The notes under the pieces: model-generated | What the model saw: only the letters and a program-made list of their open reading frames with translations | What the model was told of the DNA's origin: nothing | Database searches by the model: none | Translations under genes and position numbers: made by a program | Shown: piece after piece, positions 52,011 to 61,510 of the stretch | How the letters are laid out: the number at the start of each line of letters is the position of its first letter | How positions within the stretch are numbered: position 1 is the first letter of the stretch | Assembly: GCF_900143255.1 (NCBI RefSeq) | Contig: NZ_FRDI01000003.1 | Location: forward strand, 1 to 64,000 | DNA from: Desulfovibrio litoralis DSM 11393 | GTDB lineage: Bacteria; Desulfobacterota; Desulfovibrionia; Desulfovibrionales; Desulfovibrionaceae | Direction of reading: 5' to 3' | DNA length: 64,000 bases

Positions 52011-52607
52011 TCAGTCATTATCACTTGCTTGTTGTGTTCCTGGAAAATCTATCCCTCTGAGAGTAACTGAATCCATAACCTTACACGCTAATTCTGTAGT
52101 ATATTTTTGAGCTTGTTTGAGCCATTCTATATCTATATTAGTATCAAAAGCTTCCAGTCCTTTCTTCTTCTTAAAATATAATGGTAGCGACTTATCCAAT
52201 GAGTCAGATGGTCTCCATGAACCATGACATAAAACATTGCGTATTTCTGATGCTTTTTTGATTTCTTGCACTAACTCATCTGAATAATTGTAGCCTTCTT
52301 TGTTGGGAATATTACGATGAGCCTTACCAAAAATTTCTGCAAGGCTGTAAAGTTGGCTAGTTAAATCTTTTTCAATTTTATTTGCCCAATTTACAAGTTC
52401 TATATTGATTTCATCTTCATTTCTTTTTATTCCATCATGATTAAGCTTATTAACCCTCTTACTGCCAGTAAGGTTGAAAATAGCTCTTTTTAAGACTTCC
52501 TCAAGAAAACCAAATGTAGCAACAGCTCGTCCAAGATGTTCCCAAAACTCTGATGACTGCTGATGAGTTGGATAATATTCAGGCAAGAGGTTTCGATCTA
52601 CTCCCAT
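52011..52607 (-). CDS. HEPN-like protein with RNxxxH motif
   Basis: This 198-residue helical protein contains EIRNVLCHG (R123 to H128), the R-X4-H signature of HEPN RNases, placed in the third predicted helix as in that fold. No antitoxin-like nucleotidyltransferase lies next to it; the neighbours are an MFS transporter and the HEAT-like gene. The ATG at 52607 has an AAGGAG nine bases upstream and is preferred over the GTG two codons earlier. Codon use is less like the surroundings. It could be a solitary toxin or phage-defence RNase; function is inference. Confidence 0.7.
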   Translation of the reverse strand: MGVDRNLLPEYYPTHQQSSEFWEHLGRAVATFGFLEEVLKRAIFNLTGSKRVNKLNHDGIKRNEDEINIELVNWANKIEKDLTSQLYSLAEIFGKAHRNIPNKEGYNYSDELVQEIKKASEIRNVLCHGSWRPSDSLDKSLPLYFKKKKGLEAFDTNIDIEWLKQAQKYTTELACKVMDSVTLRGIDFPGTQQASDND

Positions 52608-52636
52608 ATTCACAATCTCCTTTTATTCCCTTACGC

Positions 52637-53794
52637 TTAATCAGCGTCAGGAATTCGCATAAACTGAGTTAAAATCAATGACGCTATAGCAAAGCCGACT
52701 CCCATATAAAATGGCAATCTAAAATCATACATCCAAAGCATTCCACCGACAAACGGCACAATTACCGCCGCAATATGGTTAAGAGTAACGCTAAAAGACA
52801 TAGTCGGTGCAATATCTTCGGGGTGAGCAATTTTTTGAAAATAAGTACGAATATTTAAAGTAAAGTTAAAGAAAAACTGCTCACTAATATATAAAGCAAC
52901 AATAATCCAAATATTTGAGATTTCTGTATAAGCGAAAAAAATCAAACTCAAACAAACATATTTAATTGTTAAAAGTTTTCGCTCGCCAATGCTATTAATC
53001 ATACGCCCGACTAAAGGGTTTAAAAACCAGTTAATTAAGTTATTAATTAAAAAGAGTAAGGCAATATCTCGCACGGTAAAATTAAAATTTTTAACTAAAA
53101 GTAACAGAGAGAATACAACAAACATTTGCCTTCTCGCCCCGGAACAAATAGTTAACAAATAAAATAACCAATAACGTGCTTTTATAACTACGCCTCTGCG
53201 TTGAACAGGCAAGGCAACGACAGTTTTAGGACGAAAATAAAACGCAACGGCAATACCGATTAAAGCCAAGCCGCCTGCCAAATGAAAATTTTGTTTATAA
53301 GAAAAAAAATCACCCGCAATAAAGATACAAAGTCCCACAACAAAGTTTCCGCAAGCGTTGGCACTACGCAACAAACCCATAACAATCGGGGCTTCTGTTT
53401 TACTAAAATATTGTAAAGTTAAAGACTGATTTGTTCCTTCAAAATAATGAAAACCAAAAGAAGCAATAAGACAAGTAATGATTAAACCCGATAGTGTAGG
53501 AAAATATCCGGTTAATGACACCCCAATCGCACTAATAAGAGCCGCAAAAAATACTAACTTTTCTTCTTTTACAAATAATAAAAGAAGTACAACCCCAACG
53601 GTCAAAAGCCCCGGTAATTCACGCACAGATTGTAACAAGCCGTTTTGAGCGGGCGTTAAACCAACGGCATCAATAGAAAAGTTTACTATTAAAGTTGACC
53701 AACCCTGAAAGCCGATCGCAACACTCATACTTAACAAGATGAGGTAAATAAACATTTCTTTGTTTTTTATATTTTTTACGACTTCTAAAAACAT
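52637..53794 (-). CDS. MFS transporter
   Basis: This 385-residue protein has about 12 membrane segments and MFS-like loops: GRMINSIGERK near residue 261 and a first-half loop with VKEEKLVFF. The substrate is not evident. An AGGTGG ribosome binding site precedes the ATG. It lies 29 bases upstream of the HEPN-like gene on the same strand and might share its transcript. Confidence 0.85.
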   Translation of the reverse strand: MFLEVVKNIKNKEMFIYLILLSMSVAIGFQGWSTLIVNFSIDAVGLTPAQNGLLQSVRELPGLLTVGVVLLLLFVKEEKLVFFAALISAIGVSLTGYFPTLSGLIITCLIASFGFHYFEGTNQSLTLQYFSKTEAPIVMGLLRSANACGNFVVGLCIFIAGDFFSYKQNFHLAGGLALIGIAVAFYFRPKTVVALPVQRRGVVIKARYWLFYLLTICSGARRQMFVVFSLLLLVKNFNFTVRDIALLFLINNLINWFLNPLVGRMINSIGERKLLTIKYVCLSLIFFAYTEISNIWIIVALYISEQFFFNFTLNIRTYFQKIAHPEDIAPTMSFSVTLNHIAAVIVPFVGGMLWMYDFRLPFYMGVGFAIASLILTQFMRIPDAD

Positions 53795-53881
53795 TATCCA
53801 CCTGATTTATTTAAAAGAATTATGAAAGGTCCGATAATAAACCTTAGAAGTTGAAATGTAAATTGCTAAGTGTAATAAAAC

Positions 53882-54643
53882 TTAAAAACGTGTTTTAAAT
53901 CTTTTTCCCAATAACAATAAAGATAAATAATGAGGTGGTGTGTTTAAGTTTTTCAAAGTTTCAAGGTCTGATTCTACTTTTTGATCAGAAAAACCTAAAC
54001 GAGACACAAAAACACTGTCTTTTCGTTGGGTTAAACCTGTCTGATCCTGTATACTCTCTCTTTTTTCTTCTATAGTTTCAAGCAAAGTCGGTAAGTTTTT
54101 ATAAGCCTTTAAGATAGCTGAATTATCCGCAATAGCTAAAGCCTCTTGCAACTTTTCTCGTTCATTGATCCCCGAAAGTAAAAGAAAATTCTCGCCCGCC
54201 GAACAAAGCATTGTTTTACTCACCGCCGCCGCTTCTTGAAATGAAGTAATCCCCGGCTCAATAACAAGTTCAAGCTCAGGCAATATTTTCAGTATTTCAG
54301 TCAATAAATAACCAAAAGTGCTAAAAATTAAAGGGTCTCCCAAGGTTAAAAAGGCAACATTCTTACCCTTTTTCAAAATCTCAACGCTATGGCGCGCATT
54401 TTCTTCCCAAGCTTTTTGTAATTCCAACTTATCTCTGGTCATAGGAAAGTTTAAACGCAAAATTTCAATATGTTCCGACAAGTGTGGTTTTGCAATTTCG
54501 TAAGCGATGGAATAATCATTTTTTGACGAGGCGGCCGCTAAAATTACATCGACCTTGGAAAGAGTCTTAACAGCTCTTAAAGTTAAAAGTTCAGGGTCTC
54601 CGGGACCAACGCCAACTCCATATAATATACCTAATTTATTCAT
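53882..54643 (-). CDS. cobI: (cobalt-)precorrin-2 C20-methyltransferase
   Basis: This 253-residue SAM-dependent enzyme methylates C-20 of precorrin-2 or cobalt-sirohydrochlorin. Motifs are GVGVGPGDPELLTLRAV at the N-terminus, TLGDPLIFSTFGYLL near 101 and IEPGITSFQEAAA near 130. Its start overlaps the binding-protein gene stop by four bases, so it is the last gene of the cbiK operon, under the cobalamin riboswitch. With cbiK as the chelatase, the cobalt-containing substrate (CbiL activity) is likely. Confidence 0.93.
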   Translation of the reverse strand: MNKLGILYGVGVGPGDPELLTLRAVKTLSKVDVILAAASSKNDYSIAYEIAKPHLSEHIEILRLNFPMTRDKLELQKAWEENARHSVEILKKGKNVAFLTLGDPLIFSTFGYLLTEILKILPELELVIEPGITSFQEAAAVSKTMLCSAGENFLLLSGINEREKLQEALAIADNSAILKAYKNLPTLLETIEEKRESIQDQTGLTQRKDSVFVSRLGFSDQKVESDLETLKNLNTPPHYLSLLLLGKRFKTRF

Positions 54644-55665
54644 TTTATACTCTTAATTGTTTCAGATAGTTCAGGATGTAAAAAGATTGCCAGTTCAAAG
54701 ACGGCATCAATACTAGCTAAACTCGGGTGAGAATAAGCCAAAGAATTTACCACCAAAGTTTTACTTTTGTTCAAAGCTTTTAAAACAGGACGCTCAGACA
54801 AGGAAACAGGCTCTTGATACATCGCACCTTGTTGCATAATAACAAGCTCTGGGTCAAGCATTAAAAGCGTCTCTTCATCAAGTTTAACCAAGCGTTGCGA
54901 ATAAGTTTCTAAAACATTACGCCCGCCCGCTCTGGAAATAATTTCATGTTGCAATGAGTTTTTCCCTGCTCCCAATAAATTTGGATAACGCAGCTCAACA
55001 AAAACCCTTGGCTTAAGCGAAAGACTGTATTTTTTTAATACATCGTCAAGTAAAGCTAATTTATTCCGCAACTTATAAGCAATATACGCCCCAAGATTTT
55101 TACTTGTTTCAAGTTCATCTAAAGATTCGGTAGAAAGATTTAACCGACATAAACTATCTAATTCGTTAGCGGACATTTTTGCATCTGACAAAATAGCCAA
55201 TTGTTTTAAGCTTGTAAAAATATCTTCAAAAGTTTCAAGTTTAAAAACAGCAACATTCAAACCAAAGCCTCTTAATTGTTTAACAATTTGTTTACTTTCC
55301 GGACGCTCTGAATAAAGTTGTAAAACAAGATCAGGGTTTAAGGCAATAATTTGTTCAAAATTCGGGTGCATGTGCGTCCCGATACTTGGTAAGTTTTTTA
55401 ACTCCATACTTGTTGTATCTGTTCTATTTATCACGCAATTCATCTTATTTAACGGACGTAACAAAGATTCAAAACCCGCATATAAAATAACTATTTTTTG
55501 AGCAGGCTTATTTAAAATAACCTGAGTTTGAGTTGCATCAACAATAGTGAATTGATTATTTATATCGCCTAGTTGGATATTTTTCTCTTCTGCTTGAGCG
55601 GAACAGACAAACATAACAAACAAGAATACACTGCAATAATAACAAATTCCTTTTATTTTAATCAT
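54640..55665 (-). CDS. BtuF/FepB-like ABC solute-binding protein
   Basis: This 341-residue exported protein has a signal peptide ending CSAQA and a periplasmic-binding-protein family TroA/FecB fold: KIVILYAGFESLLRPL, LPSIGTHMHPNFEQIIALNPDLVLQ and the C-terminal lobe SRAGGRNVLETYSQRL. I chose ATG 55665, which has GGAG upstream and overlaps the ATPase gene stop (ATGATTAA). Operon position with cbiK and cobI suggests a cobalamin-type, cobalt-tetrapyrrole or metal-chelate substrate rather than a siderophore. Confidence 0.88.
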   Translation of the reverse strand: MIKIKGICYYCSVFLFVMFVCSAQAEEKNIQLGDINNQFTIVDATQTQVILNKPAQKIVILYAGFESLLRPLNKMNCVINRTDTTSMELKNLPSIGTHMHPNFEQIIALNPDLVLQLYSERPESKQIVKQLRGFGLNVAVFKLETFEDIFTSLKQLAILSDAKMSANELDSLCRLNLSTESLDELETSKNLGAYIAYKLRNKLALLDDVLKKYSLSLKPRVFVELRYPNLLGAGKNSLQHEIISRAGGRNVLETYSQRLVKLDEETLLMLDPELVIMQQGAMYQEPVSLSERPVLKALNKSKTLVVNSLAYSHPSLASIDAVFELAIFLHPELSETIKSIK

Positions 55666-56563
55666 TATCAACTCCGTCGCCACTATTATTAATGACAGAA
55701 CTGGGCAAAAACGAAAGTTGGGGCTTACCTTGAGAGTTATAAAATATTTCCACGTTCACTTTATATATTTCGGCAAAAACAGCCGAATTAAATAAACTTT
55801 CAGTACGACCAAAATATTTTATGCTTCCGTCTTGTATAAAAATCAGACGATCGCAATAAAGTGCGGCGAGGTTAATATCATGTATAGCCGCCAAAATACT
55901 CGCACCTTTCTTCTTTTTTTGCTCTAAGATATTAAAAATATTAATACTGTGATTAATATCCAAAGAGCTACTTACTTCGTCCAACAAAATAAGCGGAGTT
56001 TGTTTTGCCAAAATTTGAGCCAAAAAAGAAAGTTGTAACTCGCCGCCTGAAAGTTCGGACATTTTTTTGCTTTGTAATTTTTCAATTCCGCATTCTTTCA
56101 AACTTTCCAAAACAATCTCATAATCTTCTTGACTATAATCAGCCCACAAACCACCGTTTGCATAACGCCCCATTAAAACAAATTCCGCAACACTCAAACT
56201 CGGCACATAAGTATTTTTTTGATTTAAACAAGCGATTAAACGAGACTTTTCTTTGGTGCTAAGAGCTGATAATTCCAGCTTTGTTGATAAATCTTGTGTT
56301 TGTTTATTAGCAATCTCGCTCTCTTTAAAAACATTTTGAACGGGAGATACAAAAACTTTGCCAGCGTTTAAAGCCAAAGAACCAACTAAAGCAAATAACA
56401 AAGAGCTTTTACCTGCTCCGTTTGGACCAAGCAAACCCACAATTTCTCCGGAAAACAACTCAAGAGAAACGCCTTTTAACACCGAACTTTGAGCGTTTAC
56501 ACCCTTGTTATTTGTATAGCTTAGATATAAATCTTCCGCTTTTAAAAGAATATTTTTATTCAT
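55658..56563 (-). CDS. BtuD/FepC-like ABC ATPase
   Basis: This 301-residue ATPase has Walker A GPNGAGKSS, signature ELSGGELQLSFLAQ, Walker B LILLDEVSSSLD and H-loop AAIHDINLAALYCDRL. It is about 40 residues longer than most relatives because of a polar insert near residues 80-105 (KESEIANKQTQDLSTKLELS). It overlaps both neighbours by eight bases and serves the permease encoded upstream. Confidence 0.92.
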   Translation of the reverse strand: MNKNILLKAEDLYLSYTNNKGVNAQSSVLKGVSLELFSGEIVGLLGPNGAGKSSLLFALVGSLALNAGKVFVSPVQNVFKESEIANKQTQDLSTKLELSALSTKEKSRLIACLNQKNTYVPSLSVAEFVLMGRYANGGLWADYSQEDYEIVLESLKECGIEKLQSKKMSELSGGELQLSFLAQILAKQTPLILLDEVSSSLDINHSINIFNILEQKKKKGASILAAIHDINLAALYCDRLIFIQDGSIKYFGRTESLFNSAVFAEIYKVNVEIFYNSQGKPQLSFLPSSVINNSGDGVDND

Positions 56564-57671
56564 ATCTATACTTTAAAATCCAACAAAAAAAAGGAACACC
56601 GATTAAAGCCGTTACAACTCCAACAGGTAAATCAACCCCGCTTAAATTGTTAAAACCCAAATAAACACCAAAGCTTAACAACCTTCTAGCTAAAACATCT
56701 GCCCAAAGAAGCAACAAACCGCCAATTAAAGCGGTAGGTAAAATTAACTTTGAAGGCAAAACACTATAACCCAAGCGTAAAAACAAAAGTCTCACAAAAT
56801 GAGGCACCAATAAACCGACAAATCCGATAATACCTGCTACGGAAACCGTCGCCGCACTCAAAGCACTCGCCCCTAAAATTAAAACTAAACGAATACTGCG
56901 AGTAGAAACTCCAAGCTGTGTTGCCTGAATATTTCCCAAACTTAAAAGATCAAGCGGACGTTTAAAAAGATAAATCAAAACAAAACCCAAAACACTTAAA
57001 GGCAACATAAGTTGAAATTCCGTCCAACTTTTTCCTTGAAAACTGCCCATAATCCAGAAAACAATCCCGGGAACGGCATCTTCATTTAAGGCTTTGAGCA
57101 AAGAAATCAAAGCAGCTAAAAAACTTGAACAAATTACTCCGGCTAAAATTAAAGTTTCCGAAGCTAAAGACCGAGCTTTTTTTTGAGTATTAAACGCAAT
57201 AAAAAATACAAAGATTAAAGCCAATAAAGCTCCGAATAACGCCATAAAGCTCAACAAAGGAACTTGCACCCCGAAAACATAAACAAAAACAGGCAACCCC
57301 AAAACCAACGCTAAAACAGCTCCAAACGCTGAGCCGCTTGCAACGCCAAGGGTAAAAGCATCAGCCAAAGGGTTTTGTAAAACATTTTGCAAAATCAAAC
57401 CGGCTACTCCAAGAGCCGCCCCGCCAAAAAACGCAAGCACAGCCCTCGCAAAACGTAAATTTAAAATGACCAAAGAATGTGTTTTATCGGTATTTTCGCC
57501 ACTAAACACACTAAAAAAAACACCTAAAACCTGATTAAAGCTAAGTTCCATAACCCCACTCATACAAGCCAAAACAAAAGAAACCAAAATAAGCAATAGA
57601 AGACTAAACCAAAAAGTTTTAGCTATTGATTTTGGTAAAGATAAATTGAATGTTTGAGTGGAGTTTAACAT
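56556..57671 (-). CDS. FecCD/BtuC-type ABC permease
   Basis: This 371-residue membrane protein has about ten segments and FecCD blocks LRFARAVLAFFGGAALGVAGLILQNVLQNPLADAFTLGVASGSAFGA in outline and GIIGFVGLLVPHFVRLL. It transports a vitamin B12-like or metal-chelate substrate. It follows cbiK by 139 bases and belongs to the riboswitch-controlled operon. Confidence 0.93.
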   Translation of the reverse strand: MLNSTQTFNLSLPKSIAKTFWFSLLLLILVSFVLACMSGVMELSFNQVLGVFFSVFSGENTDKTHSLVILNLRFARAVLAFFGGAALGVAGLILQNVLQNPLADAFTLGVASGSAFGAVLALVLGLPVFVYVFGVQVPLLSFMALFGALLALIFVFFIAFNTQKKARSLASETLILAGVICSSFLAALISLLKALNEDAVPGIVFWIMGSFQGKSWTEFQLMLPLSVLGFVLIYLFKRPLDLLSLGNIQATQLGVSTRSIRLVLILGASALSAATVSVAGIIGFVGLLVPHFVRLLFLRLGYSVLPSKLILPTALIGGLLLLWADVLARRLLSFGVYLGFNNLSGVDLPVGVVTALIGVPFFCWILKYRYE

Positions 57672-57810
57672 ATGGAAAAATATATTTTTTAATAGATTGA
57701 AATTATTTATATTCTAAACAAGTATCTAAACTTATTACAAAACAATATCTTAATTTTTTTCATCATAATTTTATAATAAAAATCGCTTTAAGATTAACCT
57801 TTCGTTTTTT

Positions 57811-58737
57811 CTAGTTGGTTTTTGTTGACCGCATAACAGCAACAAGTTTCTCAGCAAAAAGTTTTAATACGGTTCTACGTTCAAACAAGGATTTTTTAAC
57901 GCTAACACACTGGTAACCTTTAGCATTTAACTGAGCAAACAAAGATTCAGCCGAGTCATGAGCTTTATCCATTCCGCCTATATCATTTAAAACATGATCA
58001 CCAATCACTGTCATGAGTGGCACTAAACGTACTTTTTTCGCTTTCATTTTTTCTAAAAAAACTAAAGCGGAGTCAAAACTTGGCTCTGACTCAAGCGACA
58101 CTACATAATAGTTAGGAGCTAAATTCCATAATGCACCCTGCAATGCTAATAAACTTAAACTAGCACCATCGGCTTTTCCGCCATGCCCCACAAACAAAAC
58201 GACTTCATCTTGACTGGCTTTTTCTTCTGTAATTAATACTTGAGCAAGTTTTTGGGCATCTTCGGCACTAGCAATTAACGGGCTGGAAATATACACTTTT
58301 TTTATCCCTTTAGGTAAACCCTCAAACGCTTGAGAAATTTTTTGCACATCATTAAATTCTTGCCCCGCACTCACATGTAAGGACTGGATATATATTTGTT
58401 TTACCCCTTGAACAGTAGACGAAGCCAAAACTTGTTCTAAACTTTGGGCTTTTTGCTCTCTACCTTCCGGGCTATTTAAAAAAAAGCGAGAAGTAAACGC
58501 AGTTCTAACAACCGCATACTTCATTTGTGATTCGCGATTCAATATTTCATTTAATTCGTCAATTGCTTTTTGATAAGTCATAGAGGCGGACGGCACAGCA
58601 GAACCAAAACCAACCAAAATCACAGTATCAGGCACAACTGGCTTATTTGCCATACACGGATTGACAGCTATCAGACTAAAGATAAAAAATAACAAACAAC
58701 AAACTGTTTTAGATATTTTTTTCGACAAACAATACAT
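57811..58737 (-). CDS. cbiK: periplasmic sirohydrochlorin cobaltochelatase
   Basis: This 308-residue chelatase inserts Co2+ into sirohydrochlorin. Active-site residues by alignment with known CbiK are H185 (VGHGGKADG), E216 (VSLESEPS) and H248 (VIGDHVLND). An N-terminal signal peptide (about 1-30, ending CMA) places it in the periplasm, like CbiKP of Desulfovibrio vulgaris. It is the first gene after a cobalamin riboswitch and precedes an ABC importer and cobI. In D. vulgaris a role in heme/iron handling has been discussed for this periplasmic form. Confidence 0.92.
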   Translation of the reverse strand: MYCLSKKISKTVCCLLFFIFSLIAVNPCMANKPVVPDTVILVGFGSAVPSASMTYQKAIDELNEILNRESQMKYAVVRTAFTSRFFLNSPEGREQKAQSLEQVLASSTVQGVKQIYIQSLHVSAGQEFNDVQKISQAFEGLPKGIKKVYISSPLIASAEDAQKLAQVLITEEKASQDEVVLFVGHGGKADGASLSLLALQGALWNLAPNYYVVSLESEPSFDSALVFLEKMKAKKVRLVPLMTVIGDHVLNDIGGMDKAHDSAESLFAQLNAKGYQCVSVKKSLFERRTVLKLFAEKLVAVMRSTKTN

Positions 58738-58794
58738 AAAACTCTCCCATAACTATTTTGAATAATTACGCAAATTAGGGCTGATTTTTTTGCA

Positions 58795-58846
58795 CAAAAA
58801 AAGTCTTTTTACCCAAAGCTCATAAGCTTTAAAAGGCAAAAAGACT
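58795..58846 (-). terminator. riboswitch expression-platform terminator
   Basis: On the minus strand, AGTCTTTTTGCC pairs with GGGTAAAAAGACT (58802-58846 overall), with an inner AAAGC/GCTTT pair, followed by a run of seven Ts. It lies between the cobalamin riboswitch and cbiK, the place for ligand-controlled termination. Confidence 0.82.
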
Positions 58847-58954
58847 CCGTATTACGTCTTTAATAGCTATTTCTCACTTTTCACGACAATTAGCCCGTTG
58901 TCTGAAAAGAATGATAAATATACTGTAATTTTTTAGAGTTATCTTTATTCAAAC

Positions 58955-59132
58955 AAAAAACTCTTTAAAATCACAGCGTGGGCAGGTCTTCCGGCTTAGT
59001 TCGCTTTTATTTGCCTTCCCAGAATGTTATTCCAGTGGCTTACCTCAATAAAAGCTTATAGAACTTTACGGCGGCGGGAACCGCTCTTGTCTTTCACAAG
59101 ATTCCCTTTTAAGAGTTGTTTGAGAGTTTTTT
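58955..59132 (-). promoter_or_regulatory. cobalamin (AdoCbl) riboswitch
   Basis: Read on the minus strand, this leader carries AAAAGGGAATC (about 59094-59110), GCGGTTCCCGCCGCCGTAA (in the B12-box position), the GCCACTGG and TGGGAAGGC arms and the closing GCCGGAAGACCTGCC with GGAAGACCTGCC as the conserved 3' element. P1 is formed by AAAAAACTCT (59123-59132) with AGAGTTTTTT (58955-58964). It controls cbiK, the ABC importer and cobI through the terminator at 58795-58846. Confidence 0.92.
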
Positions 59133-59279
59133 ATAAATCGTTAAATTTATAAGCTAAACGCTAAAACTTCTACACCCGATTTTTTAAGTCTATTCAAGAA
59201 TATTTTTTTGTCAATATAAATAAAATAGGCATAAAATTTATTGAGTTAAGTCAAATAATATTATTTCGTATCAAAAAAC

Positions 59280-60191
59280 TTATTTACAAACTTGGTTTTT
59301 GTCTTCTCTATATAAAAAATCGCTCAAACCCTTTAACCAAGGGCGTGGAGTAACTCCGGTTAATTCGGTAAAACGAGAAGTATCCAAAACGGAATAAGGC
59401 GGGCGTTTTGCTTTTTGTGGATATTGATCAGAGCTAATCGCCAAAATTCTACAGTCAGACTGTGATAAACGAACGGCTTCCGCTGCAAGTTCGCACCAAC
59501 TCGCCTGACCGGAATTTACGATATGATAAATTCCCGAGGCTTGACCAAGCATTAATTTTTTTGCCAAAGCTAAACTATATTCAGCAAGATCAACGGTATA
59601 AGTCGGTGAACCTATTTGATCAAAAACAACATTAAGTTCTTTTTTGGTTTCACAAAGCTTTAAGATCGTTGCTACAAAGTTTTTCTTTGAAGGTCCAAAC
59701 AGCCAAGCAGTCCGGATAATGCAAATATCTTTTGAATCTAACGCCAAAAGGGTTTTTTCACCGTCTAGCTTTGTTTTTCCATAAACAGATTCAGAAGACG
59801 GTTCATCAGTCGTCAGATAAGGCTTCTTTTTTGAACCTGAAAATACAAAATCTGTACTATAATGTATTAATTTTATACCTAGCTTTTTTACAATTTCACC
59901 TAAAGTCAAAGGTAAAATACGGTTAACTTTATCAGCTTGTTGCGGTTCGTCTTCTGCCTGATCAACTTGAGTATAAGCTATGGTATTAATAATTAAATCA
60001 GGCTTGGAAGCGCTGATTACTTCTTTTAATCTTACCGGATCAAGATGGTCAAAATCTTTTCTTTTTGTTGCATCAACTTTCCAACCATCAGCTTTAAAAA
60101 CACAAACCAAAGCCGAACCGAGTAAACCGCCGTCTCCGCCTAAAATCAAAACCTTAGAAGCTTGATCTTTATCTTCCTGAAGAGTTACCAT
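59280..60191 (-). CDS. rmlD: dTDP-4-dehydrorhamnose reductase
   Basis: This 303-residue SDR enzyme makes dTDP-L-rhamnose from dTDP-4-keto-rhamnose. It has the NAD(P) motif LGGDGGLLGSAL, IINTIAYTQVDQAEDEP, the STDFVFSG block with catalytic YGKTKLDGE (Tyr-X3-Lys), and IRTAWLFGP. I chose the ATG at 60191, which overlaps the rmlB stop (TAATG). No rmlC is adjacent or elsewhere in the window. Confidence 0.92.
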   Translation of the reverse strand: MVTLQEDKDQASKVLILGGDGGLLGSALVCVFKADGWKVDATKRKDFDHLDPVRLKEVISASKPDLIINTIAYTQVDQAEDEPQQADKVNRILPLTLGEIVKKLGIKLIHYSTDFVFSGSKKKPYLTTDEPSSESVYGKTKLDGEKTLLALDSKDICIIRTAWLFGPSKKNFVATILKLCETKKELNVVFDQIGSPTYTVDLAEYSLALAKKLMLGQASGIYHIVNSGQASWCELAAEAVRLSQSDCRILAISSDQYPQKAKRPPYSVLDTSRFTELTGVTPRPWLKGLSDFLYREDKNQVCK

Positions 60192-61228
60192 TAGCGTTCT
60201 CCGTACCATTTTGACATAAACTCAAGATAAGCACCGCTTTCAACCGATTCTAACCACGCAGTATTCTTTTTATACCAATCTAAAGTGGCTTTAATACCTT
60301 TTTCAAAAGTCCAACGTGGTGTGTAACCAAGCTCTTTATGAGCCAAAGCCCAGTCCATTGCATAACGTCTGTCATGCCCCGGACGGTCTTTAACGTAAGT
60401 AATTAAGCTCTCGGGTTGGTTTAGCTCTTTTAAAATCAGCTTTACAACTTCAATATTAGAACGCTCGGCACTTCCGCCAAAGTTATAAACTCCGCCCGCC
60501 TTACCTTTAACTAAGGTCAATAAAACCCCTAAACAATGATCTTCGACATAAATCCAATCTCTTACATTCAAGCCGTCGCCATAAACGGGCAGTTTTTCTC
60601 CTGCCAACGCCTTACGAAAAATTAAAGGAATCAGCTTTTCGGGAAATTGATAAGGTCCATAATTATTTGAACAACGTGTAATTCTTACATCTAAGCCATA
60701 AGTGCGTCCAAAAGCCAAAACCAAAAGGTCGGCGCTCGCCTTGGAAGCCGAATAAGGGCTTGACGGATCTAAAGGCGTTGTTTCAGTAAATAAACCATCT
60801 TTACCCAAAGAACCATATACTTCATCGGTCGAAACCTGTACAAAACGTTTAATTCCAAACTTTAAACAAGCACTAAGCAAAACTTGAGTTCCCAAAACAT
60901 TTGTCTGAATAAACGGAGTCGGGTCATCAATTGAGCGATCTACATGGCTTTCGGCGGCAAAATTAATCACCGTATCAATCTGATAATCTTTTAGAGTTTG
61001 TTCAACTTGTTCTTTACTTGCAATATCGCCATGGACGAACACATATTGTTTTTTATCCGCAAACTTATCGGAAAGAGCTTTGACATTATCGAGGTTTCCC
61101 GCATAAGTCAGCTTATCAAAATTTACAACAAGTTCAGGGGCGTTATCCAAAACTCCATTATTCCCAAATAAAAAATATAAAAAATTAGCACCAATAAAAC
61201 CACAAGCACCGGTTACCATTATTCTCAT
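60191..61228 (-). CDS. rmlB: dTDP-glucose 4,6-dehydratase
   Basis: This 345-residue extended SDR has TGACGFIGANFLYFL, the DKLTYAGNLDNV and AAESHVDRSIDDP blocks, the VSTDEVYGSL active-site loop, and catalytic YSASKAS. It converts dTDP-glucose to dTDP-4-keto-6-deoxyglucose, feeding rmlD and possibly the amino-sugar genes at 45-48 kb. It starts a two-gene operon. Confidence 0.95.
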   Translation of the reverse strand: MRIMVTGACGFIGANFLYFLFGNNGVLDNAPELVVNFDKLTYAGNLDNVKALSDKFADKKQYVFVHGDIASKEQVEQTLKDYQIDTVINFAAESHVDRSIDDPTPFIQTNVLGTQVLLSACLKFGIKRFVQVSTDEVYGSLGKDGLFTETTPLDPSSPYSASKASADLLVLAFGRTYGLDVRITRCSNNYGPYQFPEKLIPLIFRKALAGEKLPVYGDGLNVRDWIYVEDHCLGVLLTLVKGKAGGVYNFGGSAERSNIEVVKLILKELNQPESLITYVKDRPGHDRRYAMDWALAHKELGYTPRWTFEKGIKATLDWYKKNTAWLESVESGAYLEFMSKWYGER

Positions 61229-61510
61229 TGTCTTCAGCCTCTTAACAAGTTTTGGTTTGTATCAACCAATTTTATATTAAAATAATTTTTAAGATTTTTC
61301 AGATAAATACAATATTCAATATATACTGCTAAAATGAATGGGTCAAGAATCCTTGACCTATAATTTTATCCATCTTTAAAAATAAAGTGAATGATACTCT
61401 TTATTATTTATTTAATTTACGCTATATTACATAAAAGTATCTAAAAATTTTTTATTTGCATTTATAAACTTTTGCTTTAGACGACTGAAAAAATAATTAG
61501 GACAGCCAAC
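61229..61510. promoter_or_regulatory. divergent region between rmlB and exported-protein genes
   Basis: This 282-base AT-rich gap should hold the promoters of rmlB (minus) and of the gene at 61511 (plus). I see no RNA gene or repeat in it. Confidence 0.4.
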
